The notes beneath the pieces were generated by a model. That model was not told the DNA's origin, made no database searches, and was given only the letters and a program-made list of their open reading frames with translations. Both the position numbers and the translations under genes were made by a program. A DNA stretch of 64,000 bases from NCBI GenBank assembly GCA_026182355.1, contig JAPFBL010000001.1, positions 558,001 to 622,000 on the forward strand, given 5' to 3'. Every line of letters begins with the position of its first letter. Position 1 is the stretch's first letter. The DNA is from Hermatobates lingyangjiaoensis. Lineage: Eukaryota > Arthropoda > Insecta > Hemiptera > Hermatobatidae. This document shows, in pieces, positions 1 through 13,073 of the stretch.

Positions 1-1139
1 GTAAAATGACTGTTAATTATTACAGCATTTAGATAGAAGTAACTTTACTCAGATATGCAATAGATAACTAATTCTTGGTTGATACATACTAAAGTTTAAA
101 ATTCCTGAATTTGACGGTTTATGTTATATATTACTGAATATATACTTTTTGGAGAATAGATTGGCTTTATAATTAATGATACCTTTTAAATGAACCGTTC
201 AATTCTATTCTAATAGGAGTCCAGAAGTAACCATTGTAACAGATGTTTCAGTTAAGTTAATCTATATTATATTCAGAAAAATTCTAATCAAATTGTAGAC
301 TAATTCTTCTCATGGAAGGTGCATATGTATGAAAGAGTTGGAATCATAGATTTTCTATTCTAAATATGATAATTACAGACCAGTTTTCTTCATTTTCATT
401 ATATAACCTTTTATTCTGGGGTAACCTAAAGAAGAAGTACAAACTTCATCCTTATTAGAAAATGTTATTGTAATATACCAGGTCCATTTTAACTTCAGAA
501 GAAAACATATAATTTCAATTTTATACATACTAAAATTTGTCGTATAAACTTACATGTATACGTACTTTTTAGAGATGGGAATCTAATAGGTAATAATAGC
601 TAATTATGTAAAATTAGCATTGAGATTTTTTAACATGTATATTCATTGATGCATTCCAAGCTTCTCATTTCAATAACGGGTCAAGGTGCTTGAGTGATGT
701 GCTTCCTGCTAATCTGTAGAACTTGAGTTCGTTGTTCGTTCTATCTCAGCTTTCCTGAAGCAAGAGATTGAAACATTTTTTCCTCGTGGTAGAGGATATT
801 GTAACACTCTTTGACCCACCTATTTTAAATGAAAGTAGGCAAAATATTAAGAGGAATGGAGTATTTTAAGACTCCAACGTTGAATTAAAACACTCATATG
901 TCCTACCTGTAACTATAATGGTTGCCACTTATTAAATGGTGTTCTAAATTGTTTTCAATGCCCGAACATATAGGCTTTCACTTTTATTTCTGTTCTTGGT
1001 GCAGAAAGTTTTACTCTTTTATTATTTATCAATTACTTAGTTATGGATCAGTCATATTACATGGGGTTGATTTTACATCAGACGACCTTCAAGTTGCCTC
1101 ACTGAAGTTTATAAAAGAGGTATCTTTTACTACTAATTT
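1..1139. other. AT-rich non-coding stretch
   Basis: No open frame of convincing length, no recognised repeat end and no RNA gene were seen here. Short open frames are of random-sequence quality. Confidence 0.5.
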
Positions 1140-1500
1140 GTGGGGGGCGGGGGTAGCCCGGTGGACTGGTAGATCCCCACTCTGTTCCTAGATTTATTCT
1201 TGTGGGAAGTGATAAAATCTCTGCACCTCGTCCCTCGGAGAGGACATAAGCAGTCGGCCACGATCTTGTATGATGTGAATAATTCACTGGAGTTAGGTAA
1301 AATGTAGGATACCCAATGTAGAATCTTCATTATGTGGCATTACAAAGTGCCAATGTTCGACCTATGTGTGGGACTGCCATTGCAACGTACGTAACCTACT
1401 ACTATTGTCCCACCGAGAGCTTTAATGTCTTCTCTGAGGGATGGTGTGCACAAGATTTCTTATCTACCACATGAAAAGTCTAGTCACGGGATCTAACTAA
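1140..1500. other. GC-richer patch, possibly an old repeat
   Basis: This stretch is clearly richer in G and C than its surroundings and opens with a G-run followed by a segment that loosely resembles a pol III A box (TAGCCCGGTGGACTGG). No B box is evident. The small open frames overlap on both strands without codon bias. It may be a decayed SINE or other repeat. I do not recognise it. Confidence 0.2.
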
Positions 1501-1560
1501 CCTGCGATCTTCATCCTGCATACTCTTTCGCCTACACCTAATCAAGTGGAAAACCTACTT

Positions 1561-3684
1561 CAGTAAGTATTTTATATCAAAAGTGAATATTTCTCCAACT
1601 GATGTTAATTTTTAAAATGACAGAATACGAGTTCATTTTTATTTTTACAGCCAGATAAATTACTTTTTGTAAGAGAATAATATTCTGACAGTGTTGATAG
1701 GAATATTATTTTTTTTTTTAGATTTAAAATATTGAAAATGTGTTTTAATAAATCCAATCACCTTTCCCCCACAATGCAGTCGTTGCCAAAATTGCCTGAG
1801 AGTATAATTAAACTTTTCTCATTTTAGCAACCGACTAAAAAAATATTTAAAAAATAATATATCTGATGTTATATGTTTTTTTTTATTGCAGTTAACAAAG
1901 AAGTTATGTTATTCATAATAACTTCTTTGCCACAATATTCCCACATAGCATGAGTGCTTGTTCAGAGTAACGTATCGATAAATATTTAATTTCTAATTAC
2001 TATTTATTCACATCTGTATTTCACTTTGTTCTTCTTATTACTCTTAATTGATATTTCTCATGACGTAAACAAACGTTGAAGCTTTGGCAAGAAAGTTCTA
2101 TATCCTCATTAACAAGAGATGATATTTTTGTCAATGTGGGCTCCCATAACTATTTAAACATAACTTACAACTTTATTAACGGATTTGTATTGATCATTTA
2201 GAATAATCAATTAATAAAAGTATAATTCTGGTTACCATCTGAATTAAAGAAGATTTTTAGGGATATTATAAGTGGGGGGGCCGTTATGATTTCTGCTAAT
2301 AGATTTTGTAATATTACGCAGATAGTTAAATTTGATAATTAAAGAAGTTAAATTATAGTTTATAACATAACTATAATATTATTATAAAATTGCCATTTGT
2401 GTTTTGATTTAAGAAACACATACTTTCTTCTTACAAAAGTTTCTATGTGTAAATTTTAAATTCATGTGATGGGATTTCTTCTGGCAATGTCAATTATAGG
2501 GTTTATGATGGATTAAAATAGGAACTTACAAATGTATGTAGTGATTTATTCTAATCGCTAATTTTATATATTAAGTGGATTGATATCATTTGTCATAGTG
2601 AAAAACTATTTTGGCTTTATATAATAGCCTTAATGTATTTTAGAATATCACTAGACTACTCGTGACTCGTCGGGTCATCTAGACCTTCCTCTTTAATGCA
2701 CTCATATTCACGTAAATTCAGATAAATTCTAAATTAATACATTTCTAGTAAAGAGGATAATTAAAATATTTTTAAAACAACGCTCTTATTCACAACATTA
2801 TTTATACAATTTGAATTGTCCAAAAAAAAAACCTAATGTTTTGTTTTTATTTGAACCTTCTCAGAGCACCATATAATTAACCGGAAAGTACAATACATTG
2901 AAAACAAATGTTATTGGTTCAAAGCACCCTTTGCTCTGTGATAAAGCACAGCTCTACGTTATTACTTTTCCTACATCTTATCTTGTTGAATCAGAGTTTA
3001 GTGGCGTTTCTTAACTGTTATCAAAAACTAACCATAGACTCAACATTGTGAAGAGAAGTGATCTTCGACTATCATTAACATCGATGGAACCAGATATAAA
3101 GAAACTCGTAGAGCAGCATCAACCATAGTGATCTCATTGGATATACATGGCTCTAAGTTTTTTTTTATTGTTAACTTTAACGCTTTCTTTTAACCAGTAT
3201 ACATAAATAATGCCGCTGTGAATTCAACTGCCTAAAGGAACTTTACTGTTAATGTGCTTGAGTCGTATTATCTTGCAAGAAATATACTAATATTGTAATT
3301 ATATATAATTATGATGATTATTATTATTCCTAAGCATTATTATTACTATAATTATAGAATACTTTATTTCAAATTAGTTTCAATTTAAAAGTTAAACTTA
3401 ATTATATACAGTTCCTTTGATAATTAAAACCTTTTATTTTTATTTTACATAGTCACAACAACGTAAATATAACATTACCAGTGACAATGATGAGAGAAGT
3501 ATATACATTTGCACATAGAGGCAGGAGGGAAGAAATAATATACTTCCTGTCGTGAAAATAATTAAAACCTAAAATAGTGAAAAATAGAAAATTGTTCTTA
3601 TATCTAATACGTATGAAGAAGTCCACAAAGAACAAGGGAAGAGAAAGCGGTCCATGGGTAAATAAGGTTTAGAACCACTGATCT

Positions 3685-3685
<1 letters not shown>
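1561..3685. other. AT-rich non-coding stretch
   Basis: Apart from the hairpin at 1895-1929, nothing recognisable was seen. Homopolymer and simple AT tracts are common. Confidence 0.45.
1895..1929. other. Short perfect hairpin
   Basis: Two arms of about 12-13 bp (CAAAGAAGTTAT and its complement) are separated by a few bases. The function is unknown. It could be the core of an old foldback element. Confidence 0.5.

Positions 3686-3741
<56 letters not shown>
3686..3741. repeat. (TA)n microsatellite, left border of a Penelope-like element
   Basis: About 28 TA units end exactly where the Penelope-like reading frame begins at 3742. Its position suggests an insertion target, or growth of a TA target during integration. 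Confidence 0.9.
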
Positions 3742-3742
<1 letters not shown>

Positions 3743-4314
3743 GTGCTGTTATTAAGGAGTCTTTTCCGATTCTGTCTACTTCTACTTCTACTTCTTCCAT
3801 CTTTAATCACCCCCCTTCTATTTCCTACCGTAAACCTGCCAATCTAAAAAGCATTTTCTCTCATATTTCCCCTCAGCCTTCCAATCCTGTTCCTGGAATG
3901 AAACAATGTGGACGCCGTGGCTGTCAAACTTGCCTGATTGTAAATCCTAATCCTTCCTTCGATTCCCCTCTCCACCATAGTTCCTACCCGGTTCAGGTCA
4001 ATTCCTCCTGTACCTCGAGCAACTGTGTTTACCGACTGGATTGCACTCAGTGTGACTCCTTTTACGTTGGCTTAACTTCTAATAAGTTGAGCCTTCGTAT
4101 GAATGGTCATAGGGCTTCAGTCGGTCAACGCAGTAACTATCCTGTAGCCATCCATGCGAACTCGCATGGACTCAGTTTCAATGACTGTTTCAGGGTTCAG
4201 ATCCTGAAACAGATCCCCGAATCCAACAATAAAGTTACCCTAAGAGCTTCAGAGGAGGCATACATATGCTTACTTGATGCTCGCTCTTCTCCCGGACTCA
4301 ACCTCAACCGATAA
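3742..4314 (+). pseudogene. PLE reading frame, C-terminal part with GIY-YIG endonuclease
   Basis: The open frame starts directly at the TA repeat, well upstream of its first Met at 3898, and ends in a stop at 4314, so only the C-terminal ~190 residues are present. First comes the linker typical of PLE proteins (SYRKPANLKSIF), then a cysteine-rich knuckle (CGRRGCQTC), then CVYRLDCTQC and the GIY-YIG core YVGLTSNKLSLRMNGH. The catalytic-Glu region is RASEEAYICLLDARSSPGLN. In PLEs this domain is fused to the reverse transcriptase and nicks target DNA. The RT domain is absent here. The gene is a truncated retroelement remnant. I am confident of the family and unsure of the subfamily. Confidence 0.8.
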
Positions 4315-4450
4315 TTTATTTATGATTTATTTATTTATTTATTATTTTTTATTTATTTATTTATTATTTTTTATTTTACTTTTTATTTATTATTTTTATT
4401 AATTTTAATTTGATTTATCTACTTTTTTATAATTTTTTATAGTTATAATT
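4315..4450. repeat. (TTTA)n-like low-complexity tract
   Basis: Imperfect ATTT/TTTA repeats follow the PLE stop codon, in the 3' untranslated part of the element. Confidence 0.8.
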
Positions 4451-4612
4451 TTTACTCGTTCCTTTTACATCTTAATTTGGCTCTTCATTTCCTTCCCTCC
4501 CTTCCCCCGCTTGGTGGTAAGTGGTGGGGTACTGGCTGCGGTTTCCGAGTTCAGTACCGCCCTGTCTTCCTGCGGGACTCTTCGCTCTTCGCTCTTCGCA
4601 CCTCCTGATGAC

Positions 4613-4645
4613 GACGATTGTCGAAATATCGATGTGAGTTATGTC
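4613..4645 (+). ncRNA. Hammerhead-ribozyme-like core in PLE A
   Basis: CTGATGA is followed by a small stem (GAC/GTC with a GATT loop) and GAAA, then ATATCGAT. The order CTGANGA - stem II - GAAA is the hammerhead core, and PLE terminal repeats are known to carry hammerheads. One extra base separates CTGATGA from the stem, so self-cleavage is not assured. Confidence 0.5.
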
Positions 4646-4720
4646 TGTGTCTTTCTGTGTGTTTCCTTCGTTTTTTATTTTATTGTAAAAAAGTCCGCTG
4701 GACCGTTTCTTTTAATTGTG

Positions 4721-4741
4721 TATATATATATATATATATAT
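4721..4741. repeat. (TA)n microsatellite, right border of PLE A
   Basis: About ten TA units separate PLE A from the Helentron-like element to its right. Confidence 0.85.
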
Positions 4742-6101
4742 ATCTTTATAAATAAAATAATGATTTTGTCTGTACATTGCTTAGAACTGACTCATTTCAA
4801 GTTTTCTTTACGTTTCATACATTGGAGAAACCGAATCCACCCTTAGAAAAATTTCTGTCGGTTTGTCTGTTTGTCCGCAAAACTTTGTCACAGGTAAACT
4901 CAGCTACCATAAGACATATAAAGCTGAAACTTTTACAGTAGATTTGTATAGGTCTAACTTAAAATATAGGCTCTGAATTGATTGGAAACTCAACGTAGAA
5001 GTGAAGTTATGGACGTTTAACGCAAAAATGTTTGTCACAAGTAAACTCAGCCACCATAAGACATGGCGAGCTGAAACTTTGACACTGGATTTGTGTATGC
5101 CTAACTTAAAATACGGGCTCTAAATAGATTCATAATTCAGTACAGAAACGAAGTTATAGGGCTTTAAGCGTATTTTCCTAACTTCACAGACAAGTTTGTT
5201 TTGAAAATACACAGGTGTGGCAAGTAGGTATTGTTAGCTGATTTTAATTTCAATTGAGCATATGAATATATTGCGTATTTGACATCATTGAAATGGTGTT
5301 TCACAAAGTTGAGGATGTACTATCTATTGAGAATAAATGTTTTGTAAACGAGCAATTCTCAGCCCTTAATATGAACACAAAGGAGAAATCAACAAACAAG
5401 TTCTTACGCTATATGAAGCCGAGGAAAGAACTTACAAGTCAGTAAAGAGATTGGATTAGTGATGGAGAAGCAGTTCATTATCTAATTGAATTTCTTGACT
5501 CTGAATTTATTTCTCCTGGACTGCCTGCTCATGAGTAAAAACTTAAAGTAGGAGCAATTTATAGCAGTAACAAATTTCATGTTACGAAACATGAGTGCCC
5601 CAAAAACTGTGCAACGGGACACGACTCTGAGTTCGTGCTCTACACAGATATGCCATAGAGGCGGACATAATGACTGGATGTGGTATTGGGGAGTCTGTGT
5701 GTATACCACGCATACCATTGATTCCGAACCACTGTCTGTTTCCGTTCAAATGATTGCAAAGTCCCGTCAGAGTCTATTTCGCAATGACGTTAACTAAGTC
5801 GCAAAGGGAGACTTTAACCCAGGAATTCAAGTTAGCGAAACCAAGTTTTTCTCACATGGTCAACTGTAGTTTACTTGCTCAATAGTCAGAGGTTTCAACT
5901 GATTGTTCTTCCATGAACCTGAAGGACAGACAGCTAATGTAGTGTATACAGAGGCATTTGTTTAACACTGTACTAATAATGGTGTTTTCTACTATTCTAT
6001 AATTTTTAATTATAGTATTAGTAATTTACTATAATTTATATTTTGGAATACCAAGTATAATAGAATTTTTGATTCCGTCAAAGACGGGTACATTTGCTAG
6101 T
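4742..6101 (-). mobile_element. Helentron-like non-autonomous element (HINE), copy 1
   Basis: On the minus strand the copy starts CTAGCAAATGTACCCGTCTT and ends in an AT-rich tail (ATTATTTTATTTATAAAG), the layout of Helentron/DINE-type rolling-circle elements. The interior has two tandem units of about 165 bp (4870-5030 and 5030-5190) that share GTAAACTCAGC and ACTTAAAATA. The same family recurs at 25113-25797, 40421-41748 and 47045-48049. No Rep or helicase coding was seen, so it is non-autonomous. Small open frames inside it (for example 5482-5797) are incidental. Confidence 0.7.
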
Positions 6102-9100
6102 ATATATATAATTCATTTTCTAAGTCGATATGTTTTGGTAGTTCTGCTGGTTATCATGAGCTTGTAAACATTGTCTTTAATTTTTACTTCATAAAAGAAA
6201 GTAGAATAAAATGAGAGGGGTTTCTTCTTCATTTGTATTTGAAGTTTATTTTGATCGTAATGAATCACAATTATTCTTGTGCATATCCTATTCTACTTTT
6301 TGTTTAAAAAACAGAAAACTACGGAAGTGTGTAAGTTGTAGCCGGACGTGTAGAGTTTCTCAAGATCGATGGTATGGTGTTTATGAGTCGCTACTAAAGA
6401 GGCTGGAAGACTCGGCTGGAAGTAGGTCTTAGATGATGTACGAGTATAACACTTGAGTAGGTTACGTCTTTCAGTTGGCTGGCCTCTCCATTAATTGTTT
6501 GATTAATCCGAAACCAACATATTAGAAATTTATACCAAATAGAATCCCTGAAACCATAAAGTTTAAAAAAATATATTAGAATGTCATTAACAACTTTCTC
6601 CTTTAATTTCTAGGAATCAACCTTAATATGCAATGGTTACAGAAACTGTTGGGATAAGATTGGAAGTGGAAATAACCACTGGAGATAGGAGACATCATTA
6701 AAGACTTGGGTTTATCTCTTAAGTCATCATTAACTAGAACTATGTCATTTTATCTCGAATTTAATAAAGACTTAAGTCTTTAATAGTCATCATTAAACAT
6801 ACTAAATACTTCCACTACGTTAATACTTTACAGCTACCTTATATAACATTACTAAGATTAATGTTTGTACAATATTGCACTCTTACGATAAAAGGGTCTA
6901 ATCAGTTTTGCAGTACTTAATATAAAGTATTCCAGCCAGTACTTTAATGCAGATCTATTATAATGTATTCTATGCGGTACTATGACGAAAGTGGTCATGT
7001 GAGTGCAGTGCTTAGAAGAGAAGTTTATCTCATATACTTGAGTTATACGGCAAAGAGCTTCAACTTAGAAAAGTAATCAGTCTGGATTGTCATAAGGTGT
7101 GATATAGCCGAAAGCATTAGTTACGCTTTATAATACCAAAACAATATGTTACAATTAACATGAGGTGGTAGATTAATTTCAAATAAGGAGAAGTTTTGTA
7201 TAGTAACTCATGAATAATATCGTAGGACAGATTTAAGAAATGTTCTACAAGTAGATAACCTTGCATTTATAACGCTGTGTTCTACCAAAGTGTCTAAAAT
7301 AGGGATGCTTAACTCATTCTTAACTGGAGACCAAATACCTCTATGGGGTTTAAATAATCATTGCATGTCACATCCCTTCCACATTAGGAGACTTCATAAG
7401 AAAGTGAATTGATGTTTAACACTTCAATCGTCCAAGTGAAATTTAAAAATATTTATGTTACCAAAATAATGATTATTATTATGAATTCATATGATTGAAT
7501 AATAAAGGACTAATCATGATTCTATTACCTATTTATCTATTAAATCCACTTGATTCGATATTACAAGTATGATTTCTTTGCAAGGCGATCTGCTAACTGC
7601 TTCCCTATGCTATTTTAAAATAGATCTTCAATTGAGATCTGTCACAATTGAAAAAAAATATCCTTCAGAAATGAAGGTACAATTGATATAATAATTGTTT
7701 TAATAAATCTTTTCATCATTAAAAATACTCTTAACACAAAATTATTGTAATATTAATATCTTTTGACTCGATTACCCTTCGAAAATAGAAAAACATTTCA
7801 AATCACATTCAGAGTTAAGTTAATATTTATATATTTAATAAATTACAATGAAGTCCCTAATGTTTTAAGTATTTCTATTCCTGAAGGATACAAGATACAA
7901 TAGTTAGTAAAATAGTTCATTTAAAAAATATAACATAACTTGTACTTAAATATACATCATAAAAAATAATAAAAAAATGAATTTTCATTATAGGAATAAA
8001 TATCCATTTCTGACACAATAGTTATTGGGACACACATCGAGCTTTATTTACAGATGTATGTATGCATATATATTATAAACAAGGAGAGATTCAAAATCTA
8101 ACTCAATGTTAGATTTATTAGTTAGATGTTGTATAACAAGTTAATGCAACAACTTTGTTCTAATATAACTATTACTTTAATTTTAACTATGATTCGTAGT
8201 ACACAGATTATGGTATAAGAGCTGTTATTATTATTGTTGTAGTTGTATGAAAGCAATACCATTTAACTTTTTATTAAAATGATTAATGAAAAGGTTATAA
8301 CATAAGGTTATAATTCATTAGATATTAGAGATTGGTGCATTTTCCCATTGTCTTCCTTAGGTTTTTCAGATAGTGTAAACTGTCTTCTAGAACTTTATTA
8401 AGAAGTACTTATATAATTGTCACCCTCTGTCAAAAGAAAATTACACTAAAGCTAATATAATTTACTAGAACACACAATGAGAATGTCTTAATATTGATTT
8501 AGTTAAACATAGCATTCGTTGGTTTCAATCTGTAGGTAGATTTAAGCAAATCACAGTATTTAATAAATGAGAATGAGATTAGATGGTCCTCCATGTTAAC
8601 CTAATTCAAATTTACAAGAAATTTCTTGATATGATTTGAATCATTGAAAAAATTATCAAAAAAAAGTACTAGCAGTTTAAATTCAACTGACCTAAATTAT
8701 ATATTAACTATCGTTATAAAACAAATACAAATAGGAAACATTTTAATTTAACAAAGATTTTCTTAATATTCTTCTGGCCTGGTAAATATGGTCAAACCCT
8801 TTGACGCAGTAATTTTTAAATTCAAGAAGTCTATCAGAGAGAAAGATAGCTCTGTCTCATAAGTCACAATAAGATGAAATTGTTAACTTGTGATATCCTC
8901 TTTATGAAGAATCACTCGGAGATGTTATAAATGAGGAAAGGCCTATTTCTAAATATTACCTATCATATATTGTCTACTTATTTCGATTTAGAAAAAGTAA
9001 ATATATTTGCTGATTAATTACAGTTGACTATTATAACAATAATTATTTTCATGGTAGAGAACATTCTTAATGACAAGAAAAGATACCAACAAGTAATAAA

Positions 9101-11365
9101 TGTTGTGTTTTAAGAGTGCCAGTCTATCTGGGTCCCAAAGTAGTCCTTAACATTTCTACCACTTCGGCAATGAATGATTAATTAATAATGTATTTTAAAA
9201 CTTCCTAGTTAATTGAAATACTGAAATTCTATTTCAGTTAACATACTCACCATTTAAAAGTTAATGTCAATTTAAAAACCAGGCTAGCAGCAGTTTGTTG
9301 AAATAATAATTAATGTCTGTTTTCATACTCTTGATTAATCACAAGAAAAATGTTGTATTATCGAACGAAAAATATGGCAAGTTTAATGTCAGTAATTACT
9401 TTGAAAACACATAATTACAGTTTGACAGCTAGGAAGTCTTTCTTAGGATATTAAAAGAAAATATTATTTATCAATCAATACAAATAATAAGGTTATATTA
9501 ATTTAATTTCTACTATACTTCACAGTTCTTATTTTAAATGAAGATAAATTAGTTATCATAAAATAAATGAAATTGGATATATCTTTGTTCACATGCTTAC
9601 CGAACATATTTTAGCAAAAATTAATAATTTCTATTAATTTTAGAAAGAAGGAAATTTTTTTGAGTAAAATTTGTGTTTTTAGTAATATTAGGTAGAAAAC
9701 TGAACACAATGTGGACATTATGTGATTACAAATAAAATTAATTTTACTTATTTAATCACACATTTATATATTACTGTAGGAAAATTTAATGAACAAGAAA
9801 AATTTGATTTTAAGAAATTTATTAACTATATCAATTAATATATATATATATATATTGACAAATGAATTTCTCCTGAAAATAATTTTTACTTAAAGAAAGC
9901 TATAAATTTGGTCAAACTGTCCCATTATTCTACAGTTAAGTGGCACGCGTTCGTGGAGTGCTTGTAAATAAAGTTTTAATAATTTAGAAGTTCATTCACT
10001 CAACTTGATTTTTGATACAATAATAACTTCAAATAGTAAGTACAATTTTCGTTTCAACTTATTTGTGCAGTATAATAAGTTCTTAATTAGTTTAATATTA
10101 ATGGGTTATGAAAATAATAACTGAATGATTCTTTTCAATCAATATGGCGGATGAATTTTACATAAGCATTCTTTTTGGTTAACACGTTTTGTATCTTCTA
10201 TTTTTTTTAACAATTCTTGTGGATTAAAAATAATGTTAAAAATGATTTAAAATGCTTATTACAAATTATTTATAAAGTATGATTACCTACTTTATTAACA
10301 ATCCATATTTGTTACAGAATATTTTGCATAATAAAGCTATTTTAATTAGAAATATATTTAAAATTAAAATATTGTTACTTCATTTCTTAAGATATGCCTG
10401 CTTAGTTTAGTTTATAGAATTACTGTAATTTAAGATGAATGAAGAAATAACATGTCCATTAAGTTATTAAAATGAATTATGAAAGTTGTACTTATAATTT
10501 AGTAGATTAATTAAACAAAACATTTTTACTTTTTTGTCACATTAAATATGTACATACGTATACTTCATAAATAATATAATATTAAGCATTGTGTATATTG
10601 CATATTTAAAGCAATTATCACTTAGATATTCTAAAAGTGAAATAATGTTAATTTAACATTCCTTGTAAATTAAAAAGGTGTAACTTACTTAAGTTATTTA
10701 AATGTAGTGAATTTCGTGCTGCGAATGTAATTTAAAATAAGAAAGATATTTTACTCTTGTAATGAGTATTGAAACAGTTAATAGTGTTAAACATTGTTTA
10801 ATAATGACCACTCCAAATTGTTTTTCAACAGCTTTAACTATTGATAACATTTTCATCACAACCATTATAATGCTTCTAAGCACATTCGAATAAATCAATT
10901 GGAATACGAACTTATTCCTTCGAAGTCCCTAGCATTGCAACTAATTTTGAAGTTATAAAGATCCCTGAATTGTGTATAACACCTCCAATCACGAATAGCG
11001 AATGTTTTACCAAAATCTATAATTATTGATTATAACTCTTTATAATTTGAATAATAAAAACACCCACATAGAAACAATCAATTAATTAAATTGATTACTA
11101 ATGAATTGGATAATATATTTACTCACAGTATTGTTGAATGCATACTACTTCAGTTTTTTTATGTCCTACAGAAATTATATTTTGTACAATATTTCTGTTT
11201 ACAGTCTTTAATTTAGTGAGATTATTTCTATATTATAATCTTTTATATTAAGTAATCAAAACTTATTCATCTAAATGTCCATAATAAGGAATTATATTAA
11301 AGATTATGTGAAGGACAGCATATTCATGTAATGTATGGAAGGTAGTCCAATGTATTTTAAACATA
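6102..11365. other. Long AT-rich stretch without recognisable genes
   Basis: About 5.3 kb of very AT-rich sequence. I see no coding exon, RNA gene, inverted repeat or repeat end that I can support. There is a short TA run at 9838-9855. The open frame at 6211-6432 has no recognisable motif. Confidence 0.5.
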
Positions 11366-13020
11366 TTTTTACTTTACTATAAGTAAAGTATAGTGATCGT
11401 GAAAAAATTCAATCTCGAGATTTTGACGGAATTACATGTTTTGAGGTCCCAGAAGTCGTTTTATGACGTTTTTGCGATGATGTCTGTGTGTGTGTGGGTG
11501 GGTGGGTGGGTGGGTGGGTGGGTGGGTGGGTGGGTGCGTGTGTTAGCATTGCTTGTTACCACGCTACGGTCCAGAATCTTTGATGGATCAAGTCGATATT
11601 TTACACAAAAATGGGCCTCATAAAGACGAAGATCCCTATTGTTTGGGAAGAATTATGCATGATGGAAAAGTCACTTTTTTTGCCAAAAACCGTTTTTTTA
11701 AAAACATTTATTTCTCCTAAACTGATAACCCTAGACTTTTGAAATTTTGACATTATCTTTGAGGTTTCAAATGCAACAAACGAAAAATATATTCAGAATT
11801 TTAAATCAACCGGAAATATTTTTTTTTCAATAAAATGTAAAAATTTTGACTTATAATTCAATCTCAAACCTTGTGAGAGCGATACAAGCCATACTGTTTG
11901 ACGGACAAGAATGAAACTATGCCTATAAATAGAACATTATATGGAGAATGAGTTGAGATATTTTTTTCCAAAATTACATTCGCTAAACGGGCGTTACAGT
12001 ACGATTTGTGTTTTCAGAAAATGTTTTTTTGACGCTAAACGGCTCGTTAAAAAATAATGAAAATTTGACCAAAAATGGAACAAAAAATTAGCAATTCACA
12101 AAAAAAAAATCATGAAGTTTCAATTACGGGAAAGAGCAATAACGATATAAAAACTCATTGTTTATCCTAGACTAAGAGATCACCTGCTATACTTGTCGAA
12201 TTTTTTGTATTTTTTTACATTGTTTATATTGACTTAGAAATTTTTTGAGCGAATCCACTGAGATAAAATTGATGTTTCTAATGGAAAAAATGAAAATATA
12301 TTATTGACTTATAAGAGATGTAAGAGGAATAATATTGTGCAGGTAAATGATAACACTCATTAAAAAAAAATTTGTATATATGTTATTTGACAAAGGGGAA
12401 GGAAAATGATCTTATTAAATACTAAGAAGCCATAAAATTCCCAGTATAATAATTCTGTTAAAAACCAAAAATGTAAAAGATAATTCAAAATATAAATCTT
12501 TCGTTTAGAGATTAATAACTGTAATTATCGTACATCTTTAATTAACAAATCACCTTAAAACAACATTTTCTTCGCTGTTTAAGATGTTTTTCAGAGAAAA
12601 AAAGAGTTTTTACTGTTTCAAATTTGAAAATTTTACATTAATATTCAATGTAGAAGGATGTCAAGTAAACGATGTAAGAAATCTACTGGCTATTTGAACA
12701 ATAGCAATGTTCTCTTGTAGGATAATATTTCGTTTCAAGAAATGTTCACATTGGTTTTTCAAAAATGTTATTACTGCTGTAGTCATACTAATGAAATTAT
12801 TTGCAAATAATAAATTATTTGTGATGTACAAAAATAAGTTTATAAATTGATATGTCCTTCAATCACTCTCTGTACTACCTCACGAATGCAATGCTAATAA
12901 TTATATCCCATTTAGATATTTATGTTATGCTTAAATGATAGGTTATGTTTTATATACTCAAGAAATTTGACATTGAGTTACTTATAGTAAAGTAGAGTGT
13001 AGGCCACTCCAGATTTTTTA
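11366..13020 (+). mobile_element. Unclassified 1.6-kb interspersed element, copy 1
   Basis: The left end is ACTTTACTATAAGTAAAGTA, an internal palindrome. The right end is CTTATAGTAAAGTAGAGTGT followed by GGCCACTCCAGATTTTTT. The outer TACTTTACTATAAG is repeated inverted near the right end, giving 14-bp subterminal inverted repeats. It is AT-rich and holds no open frame of note. Near-identical copy 2 starts 53 bp downstream, and a diverged third copy lies at 39305-41812. The element class is not recognised. A Helitron-like or other non-autonomous DNA element is possible. Confidence 0.75.
11489..11537 (+). repeat. (GGGT)n tract inside the 1.6-kb element
   Basis: About eleven GGTG/GGGT units follow a short TG run. 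The same place in copy 2 (13199-13220) has only about four, so the tract is length-variable. The G-runs could form a G-quadruplex. Confidence 0.85.
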
Positions 13021-13073
13021 TTTTACTACATTTACAAATTTAATATGTTTAACAAATGAAATAGCACCTCACA

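Larger units (their letters stand above)
3742..4720 (+). mobile_element. Penelope-like element A, 5'-truncated
   Basis: The element holds the 3' part of the PLE reading frame (GIY-YIG endonuclease), an AT-rich 3' region with TTTA repeats, and a terminal segment carrying a hammerhead-like core at 4613-4645. Both borders are TA microsatellites (3686-3741 and 4721-4741). The reverse transcriptase part is missing, so the copy is dead on arrival. The right border abuts a Helentron-like element. Confidence 0.75.

Noticed and set aside
5482..5797. Overlapping small proteins on both strands inside a HINE
   Set aside because: The frames are not kept in the other HINE copies and overlap each other antisense.
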